Positions 24,401 through 35,545 are shown, numbered from the stretch's first letter. The stretch is 64,000 nt of DNA from Dermatemys mawii (GCA_007922305.1 ML677365.1:17651512-17715511), one strand, 5' to 3'. The notes: generated from the sequence alone by a model not told the origin. Numbers and translations: made by a program.

Positions 24401-25410
24401 GAATAGTCTTGAGATCACTTCCACACACAGATTTCCAGCACAGGTGTACAATGAAGGTCAGTCTGTGGAAGTTTAACACTGACAGCTAATGATAGCTAGG
24501 CCAAGGATAAAAAAACACAGCCAAAAAAACCCCCACCACTTCAATATTTTTGAATCTTCAGGACATGCACACAGCTAGCCTATCACTTATCATTCACTTA
24601 CTGCATCCTATTTCAAATTATTTTGAGGGTCTTTAGAGCAGGACTAGTTTCCTATGTGTTTGTATACCATCAAATACAATACAGCCACGATCCTAACTGG
24701 AGCCTTGTGTGCTGCTGCTATACATAATACAACCATACTCACATAGATGAGTCAGTCCTGCTCACTGTGTACGACAGACTTGAAGAGCGGCAAGGGTAAA
24801 ATGTGTCAAGTTTTGTTTCCCATATTACAAAATCAGGAAGGCTAGAGGTAAGTTAACTTTCCTTTTTTACACAATTAGTTGTGTAAGACGTTGCACGGTC
24901 GTCTTCTGTTCTAAGAAGTCACTTTCTTAAAAGTTCCAAGATATGGAGTGCAGCATAAGAGTCCTTCATTTCACCTCTCACACACTTAACACATGCAAAG
25001 AACTATTTATATTAATGGAAAGGTTTGTATATTAGGAAAGACGGTGCAATTGAGGAGAGACCTATACCTCCCACTTCCACAGAATATACTCTACATGTTC
25101 TATCCAATGAGATTCATGCTGGAGCACTCTCAACATCTTGATGCTAGCAATAGCTTGTTTGTCAGACTATTTCTACAGTTTTAGATTGCACTCTGATTAC
25201 ATTTACTTCATTTTTGGTAGAAGATTATATAGCATGCAATAAGGAAAAGGGATTTCTCATTTTTAGTAAACTTGTCACTAGAGGACATTCTGAAGCAATA
25301 TTTTGACAAACAATGACTTAAGAGTATTGACTAACTTTAATTGTAAGACCCTGCTAAGATCTCAACATTATTTCAACTGGTACAATCAAACTAGTGAAGA
25401 GGCTATATGT

Positions 25411-26170
25411 CAGTGGTTCTCAAACTTTTTTTTTTTTGGGGGGGGGGGGGGGGCGAGGGACTTGAGAATTGCTGAGGGTCTAGACAGACCACTTAATGAT
25501 CTTTCCAAATGTTGTTTGTACCGTTAGCTAACTATTGGAAAGCGTTTTAGATAAAAGCACTATATAAAAAAAACCCATAATAATGTTTTATTCTACAAAT
25601 AAAAGCACACAACTCCTATTTTAATATCACTAGTCTTACCTTTCCAATGCAATGGAAGTGCCCTTTCTCTCCCGCTGCAGCAGCCCCAATCTACAGCTGG
25701 GAAGGAGGGGGGGGTCTCCCCTCTCTCCCCACCCCACACACCGTCTTTCCCCACCCCACACACCGTCTTTCCCCAGAAGTTGCAGCCTTGGAGCTGGGGA
25801 AAATCGCCTCTTTCTCTAGGTGCTGCAACCCTGTATGTCCCAAATTCCCCCCAACCCCTCTTCTCACCCCACTGCCCCCTCGCACCTACCCCCTAGTCCA
25901 GAGGTGGGCAAACTGTGGCCTGCAGGCTACATGTGGCCCACCGGCCATTTGCATCTGGCCTGTGAGCTCGGGCTGGGCTGGTGTGCCGTGGGTTCCCGCG
26001 CTCCCAGGCCAGGCCTGCCCTGCGCTCCCTGGCTTAGGGGCCAGGCTGAGGAGTGCCTGGCTGAGTAAGTTAAGCAAGGCGGGGGGGAGGAGTTAGGTTG
26101 TGGGGTCCCGGGTGGTGGTGGGGATCTCGGGAGGGGGCAGTCAGGGAACACAGCAAGCCGGCCTTGGGGG
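25411..26170. mobile_element. hAT elements, truncated and compound
   Basis: 'cagtggttctcaaactttt' at 25411 is a hAT left end preceded by ctatatgt. At 25899 a second left end, 'cagaggtgggcaaactgtgg', begins, preceded by ccctagtc; both octamers have TA in the centre. Neither right end is visible, so both copies look truncated or the first is interrupted by the second. The interior has a T12-G16 homopolymer switch (25426-25453) and a tandem duplication at 25727-25774. Confidence 0.6.
25727..25774. repeat. Tandem duplication, 24-bp unit
   Basis: The unit beginning 'ccccaccccacacaccgtc' and ending 'tttcc' occurs twice in a row without visible change, in C-rich surroundings. Confidence 0.8.
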
Positions 26171-27388
26171 GGGGTGTTACTAAATAATGAGCCCTACAGA
26201 TTTTTTTAAAAAAATCCACGCAAGCAACTACCTCTATAAAATGAAGTATTGCACTTCAACAGCGCAATTAAAAATCTCAGCCGATGTATGTATGTTTGTA
26301 AAGTCAAAACAAATATGCTAGAGAAAATTCATTATTTATTCTAACACTATGAGATTAAAGACCTATCAAGACCATGCAGGAGAAAAATGATAAAATGCTT
26401 TTTGAGGAATAAAAACTATCTAAAGATAAAGATATATTATAGCTCAAAGGTATCTCATCATGGAATAGGGATTATAAATTCTAATTCTATCGTATGAGAC
26501 AATATATTAATGTAGTGTTTAAGAAAAGTTTTGTAAATGAGTTCCAACAGTTCATGGATTAGGGACCCAATCTTATGGGGGTTCCACAGGCTTCTGTGTA
26601 GATTAACCTAAATAATCGTTCTATCTACCCAATGGGACTCAGTGCTCAGTCTAGAAGACACCATCAGAGATGCTTAATTTTGCAGTTCTCAAATTGTGGA
26701 TTTGTGTCCCCAGAGGTAACATGCTTGTTAACAGCAAAAAATGTTTTAAAATATATAGAGGTGAGAAACAACAGACCCCAACTCTACTGTCTCTCTGCAA
26801 ATTTGCATACTCAGAGTCAATCCCATACCTCTCTCTGAAAGTGCAAAGTTTTGAAAAGTTCAATGAATAGAAAATTGTTGGGGGCGGAATAGATCTGGAC
26901 AAGGAGAAGGGGGCAGAACAGATCTGGACAAGGAGAAGAAGTCTGGAGATAAACGTGAGAAGCGAGGGATGTATGCTTGTTTTGTTAAAATATTATGTGT
27001 TTGCTGTTGAAGAAAAAAATCCAGAACACTTAGCATTGTTGTTTTAGTTAACTAAAACAATTTAAGTGTCTGTCTAATGATGTTCTCCTCCTAATACAGC
27101 ATGGCAAGAAAATCCTCCAAATATTAAATGATTAACCTGTTGAATTGGAGATATTTATGAAGACATGGAGAGGTAAACTATCTGCTTCAACTACTTTTGG
27201 TAAATGAAATAACCAATCATTCATTCTCTGATATAGCTGTAAAACTAATCTGAAATTTTTTCAAAATAAATCACTGTTTAAAAATGTATAGTGTGTACCT
27301 TCTAAAAATGAAACCTACATCTATCTCTGAGTTGAAAAAGTGACAGAGAGTCCTGTGGCACCTTAAAGACTAACTGAAATTTTTTCAG

Positions 27389-27429
27389 AGCATGAGCTTT
27401 CGTGGGCTAATACCCACTTCGTCGGATGC
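27389..27429 (-). ncRNA. Hammerhead ribozyme-like motif, degraded
   Basis: On the minus strand the order is ccgacga, a hairpin gtggg-tattag-cccac, gaaa, then gc-tcat-gc-tc. That is the hammerhead layout: core box 1, stem II, core box 2, short stem III, cleavage-site UC. The invariant box CUGANGA reads CCGACGA, a single U-to-C change expected to abolish or weaken cleavage. Penelope-like elements are known to carry hammerhead motifs in their terminal repeats, which fits the location. Confidence 0.55.
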
Positions 27430-27532
27430 ATGCAGTGGAAGTATCCAGGGGCAGGTATAAATAGGTAGGCAAGAACCAGGTGGGAGATAACAAGGTTAGT
27501 CCAATCAGGCTGAACCAGCTTGTTATCTCTAA

Positions 27533-27796
27533 TCAGGGAGGGTGAGGTGTTCCTCTAGCAGCTGAACTGGAGGTGTGAATAGCGAGAGAAGAGAAGCTGC
27601 TTTTGTAGTTAGCTAGCCATTCAAAATCTCTATTCAGTCCCAAATTGATTGTGTCAAATTTGCAAATGAATTGCAGCTCTGCAGTCTCTCTTTGCAGTCT
27701 GGACTTGAAGTTTTTTTGCTGCAAAATGCTGACCTTTAAATCTTCTATGGTGTGTCCGGTGAGGTTGAAGTGCTCTCCTACAGGTTTTTGAATACT
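27533..27796 (-). pseudogene. GIY-YIG-like C-terminal region of Penelope element
   Basis: The readable part of the frame ends at a stop at 27533 and runs into the assembly gap at its 5' side, so the start is unknown. Motifs PVGEHFN, HTIEDLKV and TINLGLNRDFEW match the protein remnant at 51222-51345 almost word for word, showing that both are copies of one family. The catalytic GIY...YIG residues are not in the sequenced part. Confidence 0.65.
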
Positions 27797-28196
27797 NNNN
27801 NNNNNNNNNNNNNNNNNNNNNNNNNNNNNNNNNNNNNNNNNNNNNNNNNNNNNNNNNNNNNNNNNNNNNNNNNNNNNNNNNNNNNNNNNNNNNNNNNNNN
27901 NNNNNNNNNNNNNNNNNNNNNNNNNNNNNNNNNNNNNNNNNNNNNNNNNNNNNNNNNNNNNNNNNNNNNNNNNNNNNNNNNNNNNNNNNNNNNNNNNNNN
28001 NNNNNNNNNNNNNNNNNNNNNNNNNNNNNNNNNNNNNNNNNNNNNNNNNNNNNNNNNNNNNNNNNNNNNNNNNNNNNNNNNNNNNNNNNNNNNNNNNNNN
28101 NNNNNNNNNNNNNNNNNNNNNNNNNNNNNNNNNNNNNNNNNNNNNNNNNNNNNNNNNNNNNNNNNNNNNNNNNNNNNNNNNNNNNNNNNNNNNNNN
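27797..28196. other. Assembly gap of 400 N
   Basis: A run of exactly 400 undetermined bases lying between the inverted arms of a Penelope-like element. The round size suggests an estimated rather than measured gap. Its open frames are artefacts of N translation. Confidence 0.95.
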
Positions 28197-28232
28197 GAAG
28201 TGGGTATTAGCCCACGAAAGCTCATGCTCTGA
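28197..28232 (+). ncRNA. Partial hammerhead-like motif at gap edge
   Basis: The plus strand resumes after the gap with 'ga', then the stem II hairpin gtggg-tattag-cccac, gaaa and gctcatgctc, identical to the mirrored copy at 27389-27429. The first core box is lost in the N run, so integrity cannot be judged. Confidence 0.45.
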
Positions 28233-29454
28233 AAAAATTTCAGTTAGTCTTTAAGGTGCCACAGGACTCTTTGTCACTTCTGCAATTCCAGACTAACACG
28301 GCTATCCCTCTGATTCTTGAGTTGAAAAAGAGTATTATTAAGGTTATAACCAACAAGAATCCACTTTTAGGTAGAAAACTATGATTGAATCAAGTCTTCT
28401 TGACTAGTCATTTAAATAAATTTGATTTAAATCAAATCCACCCTATCACTTTAAACAAAAAAAACATTACTGTGCAAAATTGTAGCCCTAATTGTGCAAG
28501 CCCCCAACTGAGCAATTCATACTCATTCAAGCAGTCCGATTTACCTCAACAGCACTGCTCACATGAATAAAAATGTGCAGGGCTTGTTAGTACAGCTATT
28601 ATCATGACTCACAAACATTACAACATTCTTCAGTGTGATAAATATATTCTTCCACACTGTCTACAGATATCCCTTTTCTCCGCTATCACTATTAAAACAA
28701 TTACCTGTCTAAATTACTTGGAGCACAAGTCATATCACAACACATTATAAAATTGTATCTGTTTAGGAGAAAAAGAACAACTTCTTAAGCTTAGTTTGTT
28801 TCATTTGAAAAGTAAGTTGTATATAACAACCTTTATTCTCTTTTCAGACAAAATGAACTCTGAAAATTTAATCAGAATTAAATTAAATTATTTAATTTAC
28901 CTGTCAACAGTCAACAACAGTGCCCTATCTGGATATCGCTACTGCTATTACAAATCATATGAAGTAATTGAAAAAAATATAAGCTTAAGCACAAAAATTA
29001 TTCTGAAGTCAACAAAAAGATGAAAAGCATGTTGCCATGGAGAGCAGTATTGTAAATAACTGCATTTTTTCTTCCAATGGGAAAGCAGGATTTCATTCTG
29101 AGCATTTTAGGTTGAACAGCAGTTTACTATATATAGGGGAATTCTAAGATTGAACACAACCATAATATTGCTACCCAGCCAAAACTACACACAAGCTAGC
29201 TTGAATGCAGTTAGCACAGGTAATTATGGCAGTAAAGGAAGTGTGCAGAGCTACAATAGTCTTCTCAAGTCTGCAGACAACCTGACACATTGGCTCAGAT
29301 GAGTGAAGCCCTGTGCCACTGCACCAACACTAGGAACACTGGTGTGTATTAAAGGCTATATTTTAGCTTAACAACATTTTATCATTAACTATTTCATTGC
29401 TGATCACCTTAGACAGATGGGTGAGATTTTTAAAGTAGCTACAGTGAGAAAAAT

Positions 29455-29720
29455 GCAAAGGAAGGAAAAACTAGAGAAATTCAGACTAGAAATAAGGCCT
29501 AAGCTTTGAACAGTGAGGTTAATTAACCACTAGAACAACTGATTGGGATTCATAGTGGATTCTCCATCACTAACTATTTTTAAATCAAGATTCGATTTTT
29601 TTTTTTTTTTTTTTTAAAAAGATGCTCTAGGAATTATTTTGGGGAAGTCTGATGGCCTGTGTTACACAGGAGCTCATACTAGATGATCAATGGTCCCTTC
29701 TGGCCTTGGAATCTATGCTG
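29455..29720 (+). mobile_element. CR1-type LINE 3' tail
   Basis: Words 'gttaattaaccac', 'ggattctccatcactaac', 'tctaggaattattttgggg', 'actagatgatcaatggtcc' and 'cttctggccttggaatctatg' are the characteristic 3' end of CR1-group LINEs. A T22 run (29589-29610) interrupts it. No reading frame survives. Confidence 0.75.
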
Positions 29721-29831
29721 AATGTGACAATAAGATATCGAATCATGGTAATAAATAAAAGTTTAGTTACTAGATAAAGGCCAGGCTGGTTCCCCCCTGG
29801 ATCTTTGTACAAACTCCCACTGACATTAGTG

Positions 29832-30108
29832 CAGTGGTTCCCAAATTTTTTCAGTTATGCTCCCCCTTGCCCAGTCTGCACTCCCCATCTGGGAGCTGCA
29901 ATTGAGAGCCAGGGCCAGCAATGGGACCAGAGCTTGGAGCGGGAGCAGGGGCCGTGGCCAGGAGCTGAGCCAGAGATGAAGGCGGGACTGGGTGGTACTC
30001 CCTCTCCTGTCTTTGTGAGGGCTGACCTGGGCTCCACCATACCCTTTTCCCTCAAACATTCCTCTGCACCCCCCTCACAGGGCACACCCCACAGTTTGGG
30101 GACCACTC
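29832..30108. mobile_element. hAT element, 277 bp
   Basis: Ends 'cagtggttcccaaatttt' and 'cagtttggggaccactc' are inverted repeats. The octamer cattagtg is perfect on both sides (29824-29831 and 30109-30116), with TA at its centre. No coding capacity. Confidence 0.9.
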
Positions 30109-30394
30109 CATTAGTGAGAGATCTACTGTTAATCAAGGAAGTATGTAACCCAGTTTGTATCCCAGCCCACTACTCATAATTAAAAATGGAATTCAGCCAT
30201 CTTTACTGCCATTAATGCATATTTAGAAAAAAAAAAATCTTGCCTTCTCAATTCTGAATGACACAAGGGAGAAAACTAATCCAATTTCCTCCCCATGCCA
30301 AGCCTCTACAGCTCAGTTTTGCATTTAGAATTTAAGTGACTCCACGTAGCTTTGTTTGCAACACTAACCTCTTAAACCCCTTGTGGCAGTGCTT

Positions 30395-31070
30395 ACTCGG
30401 TGCAGCTCTACATTACAGCAGGACCAATGCTCTGAGATCAATCCACCAGCAGTTGATTTAGTGGGTCTAGTAAAGACCCGCCAAATCAACTGCAGATTGC
30501 TCTCCAGTTGATCCCTGTACTTTACCGCCAACAAGAAGCATAAGGTAACTGGACCTAAGGTGCATCAGTTACATGATGTAAGTCAGCGGTTCTCAAACTT
30601 GAGAGAACCGCGACCCTTTTTTTAGCCACGGCTTCTCGGCGCGACCCACATGTGTCCGCTGAAAAGCCGCCAAATTGATTATTTCTACATTCCGCGGCTT
30701 TTAAAGGGACATGCCGAGCGCTCCTGACTGAGAGCTCAGTATGTCTGCCGAAAAGCCACCGAATACAGAAATAATCAATTTGGTGGCTTCTCAGCAGCAG
30801 CAGGGGCTCGCGACCCCTCAGGAGACGCCTGGCGACCCCCTGAGGGGTTGTGACCCCCACTTTGAAAACTGCTGATGTAAGTTATATCAACAGATGTGCT
30901 AATGTAGATAGCACCACATCAGTGGGAGACGCTCTCCCGCTGCTATAACTGCTGCCACTTGATGGAGGTGATTAAATTATGCCAAGAGTAGAACTACATA
31001 CACAGGAGACCTTATCTTGCATCGGTACAGCTGTGCCACTGTAAGGTCTCTGGTGTAGATATGGCCTATG
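30395..31070. mobile_element. Inverted-repeat DNA element, interrupted by hAT
   Basis: The right end 'aggtctctggtgtagatatggcc' is the family terminus and the left side carries 'ggtgcagctctacattacagc', a diverged partner. The middle is split by the hAT copy at 30584-30874, which therefore arrived later. Boundaries on the left are approximate. Confidence 0.5.
30584..30874. mobile_element. hAT element, 291 bp, nested insertion
   Basis: Ends 'cagcggttctcaaacttg' and 'actttgaaaactgctg'. Perfect target octamer atgtaagt at 30576-30583 and 30875-30882. It also contains an internal near-palindrome ('gccgccaaattgattatttc' mirrored by 'aaataatcaatttggtggc'). It interrupts the inverted-repeat element that spans about 30395-31070. 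Confidence 0.9.
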
Positions 31071-31245
31071 TAACTTTTAACTTGTTCTTTCCCTATTTTA
31101 GCCACTGATCCTACCACATTTTCATTGGCAGTCACAATGCTAGATTCACTACTAACCTTTTCGGTGAAAAATGATACAAAAAAGTAATTTAGCACTTCTG
31201 TCATTTCCACATTTTCTGTTATTGTCCCCCCCACCCACATCTCTG
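31055..31245 (-). pseudogene. CR1 polymerase fragment
   Basis: On the minus strand the frame 31240-30977 contains EVLNYFFVSFFTEKVSSES and VAKIGKEQVKSYI, the linker before the reverse transcriptase in CR1 ORF2. It runs directly into the adjacent DNA element at about 31070, so the LINE was broken there. Less than 70 codons remain. Confidence 0.65.
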
Positions 31246-32059
31246 AAGTCCATCACTAACAATAACCAATTAAACTGCACAAATCTTAAAGGGGACCTTG
31301 AAGTTGAGCAAGTATTTGAGCTTCTTAATTGGGGAAAGGGAGGAAGCAGTCAAAAAATTGTTTGTCGTTTCATTTTAGTCTCACTTCCCCAGTTGTGTTA
31401 ATTCATCTTGTTTTAATTTAAAATGTTAAATGCATTATAAATGCAAATAACTTATTTGGCAGTATTAGACATCAGTCTCTCGAGTAACCAAACAAATTTA
31501 ATGAATATGAAGTCTTATGATGCTTCTAGACCATCTAGACTATTAAAGGAATCCTTAATCCATAGTTCCAGGTATGTGTGGTAGCTTTGCTTACTAAAAA
31601 TACTTAAGTCAAGGATTAAAATCAGTAGCTAGGCAGCAGCCATATTTCTAAATAAAGTGGGACATTTTAGACTAAAGAAGTAGCCAAGTAGTACTTACTA
31701 GGAGTGTAATTCATTGTTCCCCAATACAGAAAAATGTCACTAAGCATTCATAAAATCAATAAAGAGAAAAAAGCAATGGAAAGTATTTTGCCTTATTTTA
31801 AAAGTCTTTTTTCTTGAATTGCTTTCAGAATAAAAGTCTCATTTTAAATGTGATGCATTATCAAATATACACTTCAATATATAAATTACAGAAATGCTAA
31901 CAAACTTAGTCATGTTGACAAACAGAAAATTCGGGCAATTTTACAATTTTTTTTAGGGATCATATCAAACTGTTTCAAACCTCTTTAGTTCATCCAGGAC
32001 AGCTACTTACCTCTAATTAAATCTATGAATAAATGGTTAAATTTAAAAAACAGACAAGG

Positions 32060-32580
32060 TGGGTGAAAATGTCTTTTACTGAACCAACTTCTGTTGATGA
32101 AAGGGACAAGTTTTCAAGCTCCATAGAGCTCTTCTTAAGTTCTGGGAAAATACAACTAAATACAAAGTGGAACATAGTTTAGCATAGTAGTCAACACACA
32201 CTTTAAGACTAGGGCTACACAACAGACCTACTGACCTATATCCACACCACTGACCAACATAGTAATAATGGCCTAACCCCCTTTGTAGACACCGCTAGTC
32301 AATGGCAGAGTTTGTCCTGCCAACATAGCTACTACTCCTCTCAGGGACATGGATTAAACTGCACAAATGGTAGAAGTTCTCTTGTCGGGCATAACAGCAT
32401 CTTCACAAACATGCTGCAGCTGCATCACTGTATGTGAAGGCAAACCTTCGGGTCTGGGAAATGTCTTAAGACGACCTGAATACCTCAAAAGCTTGTCTTT
32501 TTCATCAACAAAAGTTGGTCCAAGAGATATTATCTCATCCACCCAGTCTCTAAAATCCTGGGACCAACACAGCTACAACA
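32060..32580. mobile_element. Inverted-arm retroelement remnant, second hammerhead-like family
   Basis: The left arm ('ggtgaaaatgtcttttactgaaccaacttctgttgatg') is mirrored by the right arm ('catcaacaaaagttggtccaagagatattatctcatccacc'), and the right side ends 'gggaccaacacagctacaacactg'. In both arms an arrangement like box 1-hairpin-GAAA is visible: minus strand 32112-32139 (cttaaga, gagctc-tatg-gagctt, gaaa) and a more decayed one on plus at 32465-32490. Between the arms, about 32209-32360, lies a segment beginning 'agggctacac' that resembles the inverted-repeat DNA elements. Confidence 0.5.
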
Positions 32581-33399
32581 CTGAAAACAACTTTAAACAG
32601 GTCGTATTTATGCAAAGTAATCAAATTAAATAGGGATAAATATCTGATCACTTATCTTCCATTTGCTACGTTTAGTCACATGTCTTCATGGAATCCCACA
32701 GGAAATGAGAGTAATAATAAATGGATTGTGTTTAACTGAAACTTCAAACTGTTTTGACAAACCAAAACCTATCTGTTCTTTTAAAAAAATTCATATATTA
32801 ATAGTAAACACATTCATGAAGAACGTGGCCAGGAACTGAATGCTGGTATAAATCCTATATAGTATTGCATTTGTCTATAAATCCTTGAACTTACATGTTA
32901 TATGACACACAGGCAGATAGATCCCGACACTCACATGGAGACCCAGTGAATTCAAGGGTACTTCACATCTGTCTACACACACCAGGCTGGCCTGTATAGG
33001 CACTGTATATCTATATCTCTCTCTCTAGCTCCAAAGAAGTCCCTCTCCTGTCAGCTGGCATTTACTAAGCCATAGAACATATATTTGCTTCAAGTGATAA
33101 GTTGCAACATGCATCATGAATTTTACACACTATTCTTAAGCACTTTCTCTTTTTAAAGCATTAGTGGAGTAGTGTAAAAGAGACACACTCACTACATGAT
33201 TGTCAGGACGCTGAAAAAACCCCACAAGATTACAAATGAAATCATTTTTTCAAGAAAAAAAAAATCTAGCCTGCAAAATACTGTGCACAAACCCCAAATA
33301 AATCCCTAAATCCAAAAATTTATTTCCACACAACTACCCAGGCTTTGGGGGTTTAGTTTGAATATAGGATGATTTATAGGTGGGGTGAAACAACAAATC

Positions 33400-34400
33400 C
33401 AGACAACTGAAGACTACGGGCCCAACCCTGCTCCCAGGTAAGCGAGTGAGAGGTTCACCCGCGGCTGACACAACCACAGGGTCCGGTCGAAGGGACAGTA
33501 AATACAGGGGAGCTCGCTCCCCTCCACTCACAATCCGGTCCCATAACGAAGGCTGTCAAGTCACAGGGAGTCTCCTCGCTCCTGAAGCCCAACACTCACA
33601 TCCCCGCGGCGCGGAGCCCTGGGGCCGGGGCACACACCCGGGCCAGCCCGGCCAGGGCAGCAGGGGACCCCAAGCGTTCGGTACGCCGGCTCCGGGGAGG
33701 CAGCACTGGGGTCCTGCCCGCGGGCACTACCTGCAGCGGGGCTGGGGTGAGTAACTACCGGCCCGGAATGGGCACGGAGCACCGACAACTCCCAGCGCTG
33801 TCACGCCCCAGTCCCCCCATTGCCGCCCCGCACAGGGATGGGGCCAGCTCCGGTACCTCGCCCTGCGGAGATGCGGCGTGGGGAGGCGTCCCCACCGACC
33901 TCCCCAGGGGGCAAAGCCCGTCGGCCGAGATCCCGCACCCGAGGACGGGGTCGCGCCCTGCCCATCCCCACAGGGGCAGCTCCCGCGCCAGCCCGGCGAC
34001 TCGGGCTCCCAACATGGCCGCGGAGCAGCAGCCGGCGCCCAGGCAGAGAGAGCCCGCAGGGAAAGTTTGCCCGTCGCCGCCCGCCTAGCTCCTGCTACAG
34101 CCGAGCCGACCGCTGCGTGCAGGGTACGAGACCCGCAGCCCCCAGCCGCGTCACTTACCCAGGGAGAGCCCAGCCCGGCGCGCGCAGCTCTCTCCGCTCG
34201 GGCCCCAGCCGCGCTCGCGTCTGCTAACTGCCAACCCCGTCCCACACCAGCCTCGCCGCGCTCGCACATAACCATCCCCGGCAGCAGCTGCGGGAGGACG
34301 GGCTCCAGGGGCCCCGCCCCAGCCCTTGGGATCTAGGGGGAGGGGCCGCCGCCATCTTGGGAGAGACGAGGAAACTCTTCGCCGCGGTTGGCTCGGTGTG
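33400..34400. promoter_or_regulatory. PLEKHF2: CpG island, PLEKHF2 promoter region
   Basis: About 1 kb of GC- and CpG-dense sequence outside any transposon, bounded by AT-rich DNA. It contains a GC box (ccccgcccc near 34312) and, on the minus strand at 34348-34358, aagatggcggc, the YY1-type element common just downstream of start sites and here in sense with PLEKHF2. There is no TATA box. It sits at the 5' end of the inferred first exon. Confidence 0.85.
34159..34370 (-). other. PLEKHF2: PLEKHF2 non-coding exon 1 (inferred)
   Basis: A strong minus-strand donor ctggGTAAGTGA lies at 34158-34153, giving an exon end at 34159. The upstream limit is inferred from the YY1-type site at 34348-34358, usually just downstream of transcription start. 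A weaker alternative donor (gcagGTAGTG) lies near 33732. The true start site is not determinable from sequence. Confidence 0.5.
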
Positions 34401-34439
34401 GGGATGAGGAAACTCAGGAGCTTCCCACAGGGCTCTGAG

Positions 34440-34700
34440 TTGAGGGGAATGGACGAAAGAGTCCACGCCCCCCCCTTCACTCTCTGGAGAGTCTCCACCC
34501 TCCCCGCAGACCTGTCCGGCCCGAACCCCTCCTTCACTGGAGACGGTTACCACCCCCAAACCTGCCTGCCCCCCACTCTCCCTCACTAACTGGAGACCCC
34601 CCCCACAGCCCTGCCCCTTCACTCATTGGAGAGAACCCCCTCTACAGCTCCCTCACTTTTAAAGACTCCCCCAGTGCAGACCTTGCCCCAAATCGCCTCA
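34440..34700. repeat. Degenerate minisatellite upstream of the promoter
   Basis: The phrase 'ccttcact...ctggaga...cccccc.cagacctg.cc' recurs about four to five times with a spacing near 45-60 bp and many substitutions. It directly abuts the CpG island on the upstream side of PLEKHF2. Confidence 0.6.
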
Positions 34701-35390
34701 CTGGTTGATTCAACTCCTTCTTTATTGTGGATTATTAAATTAAGGGGTGTTATCAAAGTCTTCCTTTTGGGAGGGTGCCTATTGATGTGGATGAGTCAAT
34801 GAACTATTTATAGTGTTTCAGATTGTTCCCACAACTCATGACATGACTTTGTATACTTCTGGAAAAATGTCATGTTTGAATTCAGTCCCAACCTGACATT
34901 AGCGGGAAGCAAATAAAAACTGTGAAGAACTTCCATCAGCTCTAAACTTTGAAAAGAAGTGGGTTATTTTGATAAACAAGACACAATTAACCCTGATCTG
35001 CATCCTCTGGTCCTCTGACCACATTTTTCCCTGGCTTCATTTTTATGCAGGCTTCTTCCTAGTTAAATCTAATGAGACTCTTAGTCCTGTCCTCATCTCA
35101 TCTTGCTTTCTTTGATCTCCATGTGATTCTCTTCTGACTGCTCTTTTTGTCTCTTTTGCCTACTCTAGATCTAGACTCCAATTCCCTGCATTTCACTAGC
35201 AACAGATTGATACTAAATTATGCCAAACCTCCCTCCCCCTTCAGTAAAACTTATGATGATCCAGCCACCTTCCCTGAGAGAATTGTTCTGTGAAGCACTC
35301 ACACAATTCTGTGTGTTGTACAAGCTGAGCACTTAGGTTGTGAGACTCTTGAGGCAGAGATTTATTAACAATTCAGCACACTTCATCTAC
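34701..35390. other. Intergenic DNA, nothing recognised
   Basis: Between the minisatellite and the first hAT-like end at 35394. No exon, repeat family or RNA gene recognised. Confidence 0.35.
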
Positions 35391-35393
35391 TGC

Positions 35394-35545
35394 AGTGTTT
35401 TTCAGCCTTTTCCATACTGGGATCCTGCTCTCATGTAGCCAGGATCTATCTAGCACCCTCCTCCCATTTTGCAATATGGGGAAGGCAGAGAGTAGTTGCA
35501 TCACCTTACAGCTAGTCACAGTGCCCAAGTTGAGAAACTGTGATA
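35394..35545. mobile_element. Small hAT-like element
   Basis: 'cagtgtttttcagcctttt' on the left and 'aagttgagaaactgtg' on the right are diverged hAT ends. Flanking octamers atctactg and atatattg agree at six positions. A second 'cagtgtttctcagctgaagg' starts at 35553 without a visible partner, suggesting another truncated copy. Confidence 0.45.

Larger units (their letters stand above)
27340..28315 (-). mobile_element. Penelope-like retroelement with inverted terminal repeats
   Basis: Left arm 27347-27425 and right arm 28197-28280 are inverse complements (key words 'gtcctgtggcaccttaaagac' and 'ggtattagcccacgaaagc'). Between them, reading minus from the N gap, an open frame of about 88 codons carries PVGEHFN, GHTIEDL and [19 protein letters not shown], resembling the C-terminal GIY-YIG endonuclease region of Penelope-like elements, then stops at 27533. 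The reverse transcriptase, if present, is hidden by the gap. The right terminus continues 'cagactaacacggctatccctctg', typical of this family. Confidence 0.75.
10433..34158 (-). other. PLEKHF2: PLEKHF2 intron 1 (about 23.7 kb)
   Basis: The interval between the inferred first-exon donor and the coding-exon acceptor. It is filled with hAT, Penelope-like, CR1, L2-like, RTE-like and Tigger-like sequence and one N gap. The pieces 10433-11958, 12212-14460, 15340-16430, 22760-23880, 24400-25410, 26180-27330 and 32590-33400 hold nothing I can name. No additional coding exon is supported. Confidence 0.7.

Noticed and set aside
27533..28225. 230- and 152-codon frames across 27.5-28.2 kb
   Set aside because: Mostly translated N bases; only the 88-residue Penelope-like tail is real sequence.
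33727..34336. Overlapping 135- to 182-codon frames on both strands in the CpG island
   Set aside because: Stop-poor GC-rich sequence opens all phases; Ala/Gly/Arg/Pro-rich translations without motifs.
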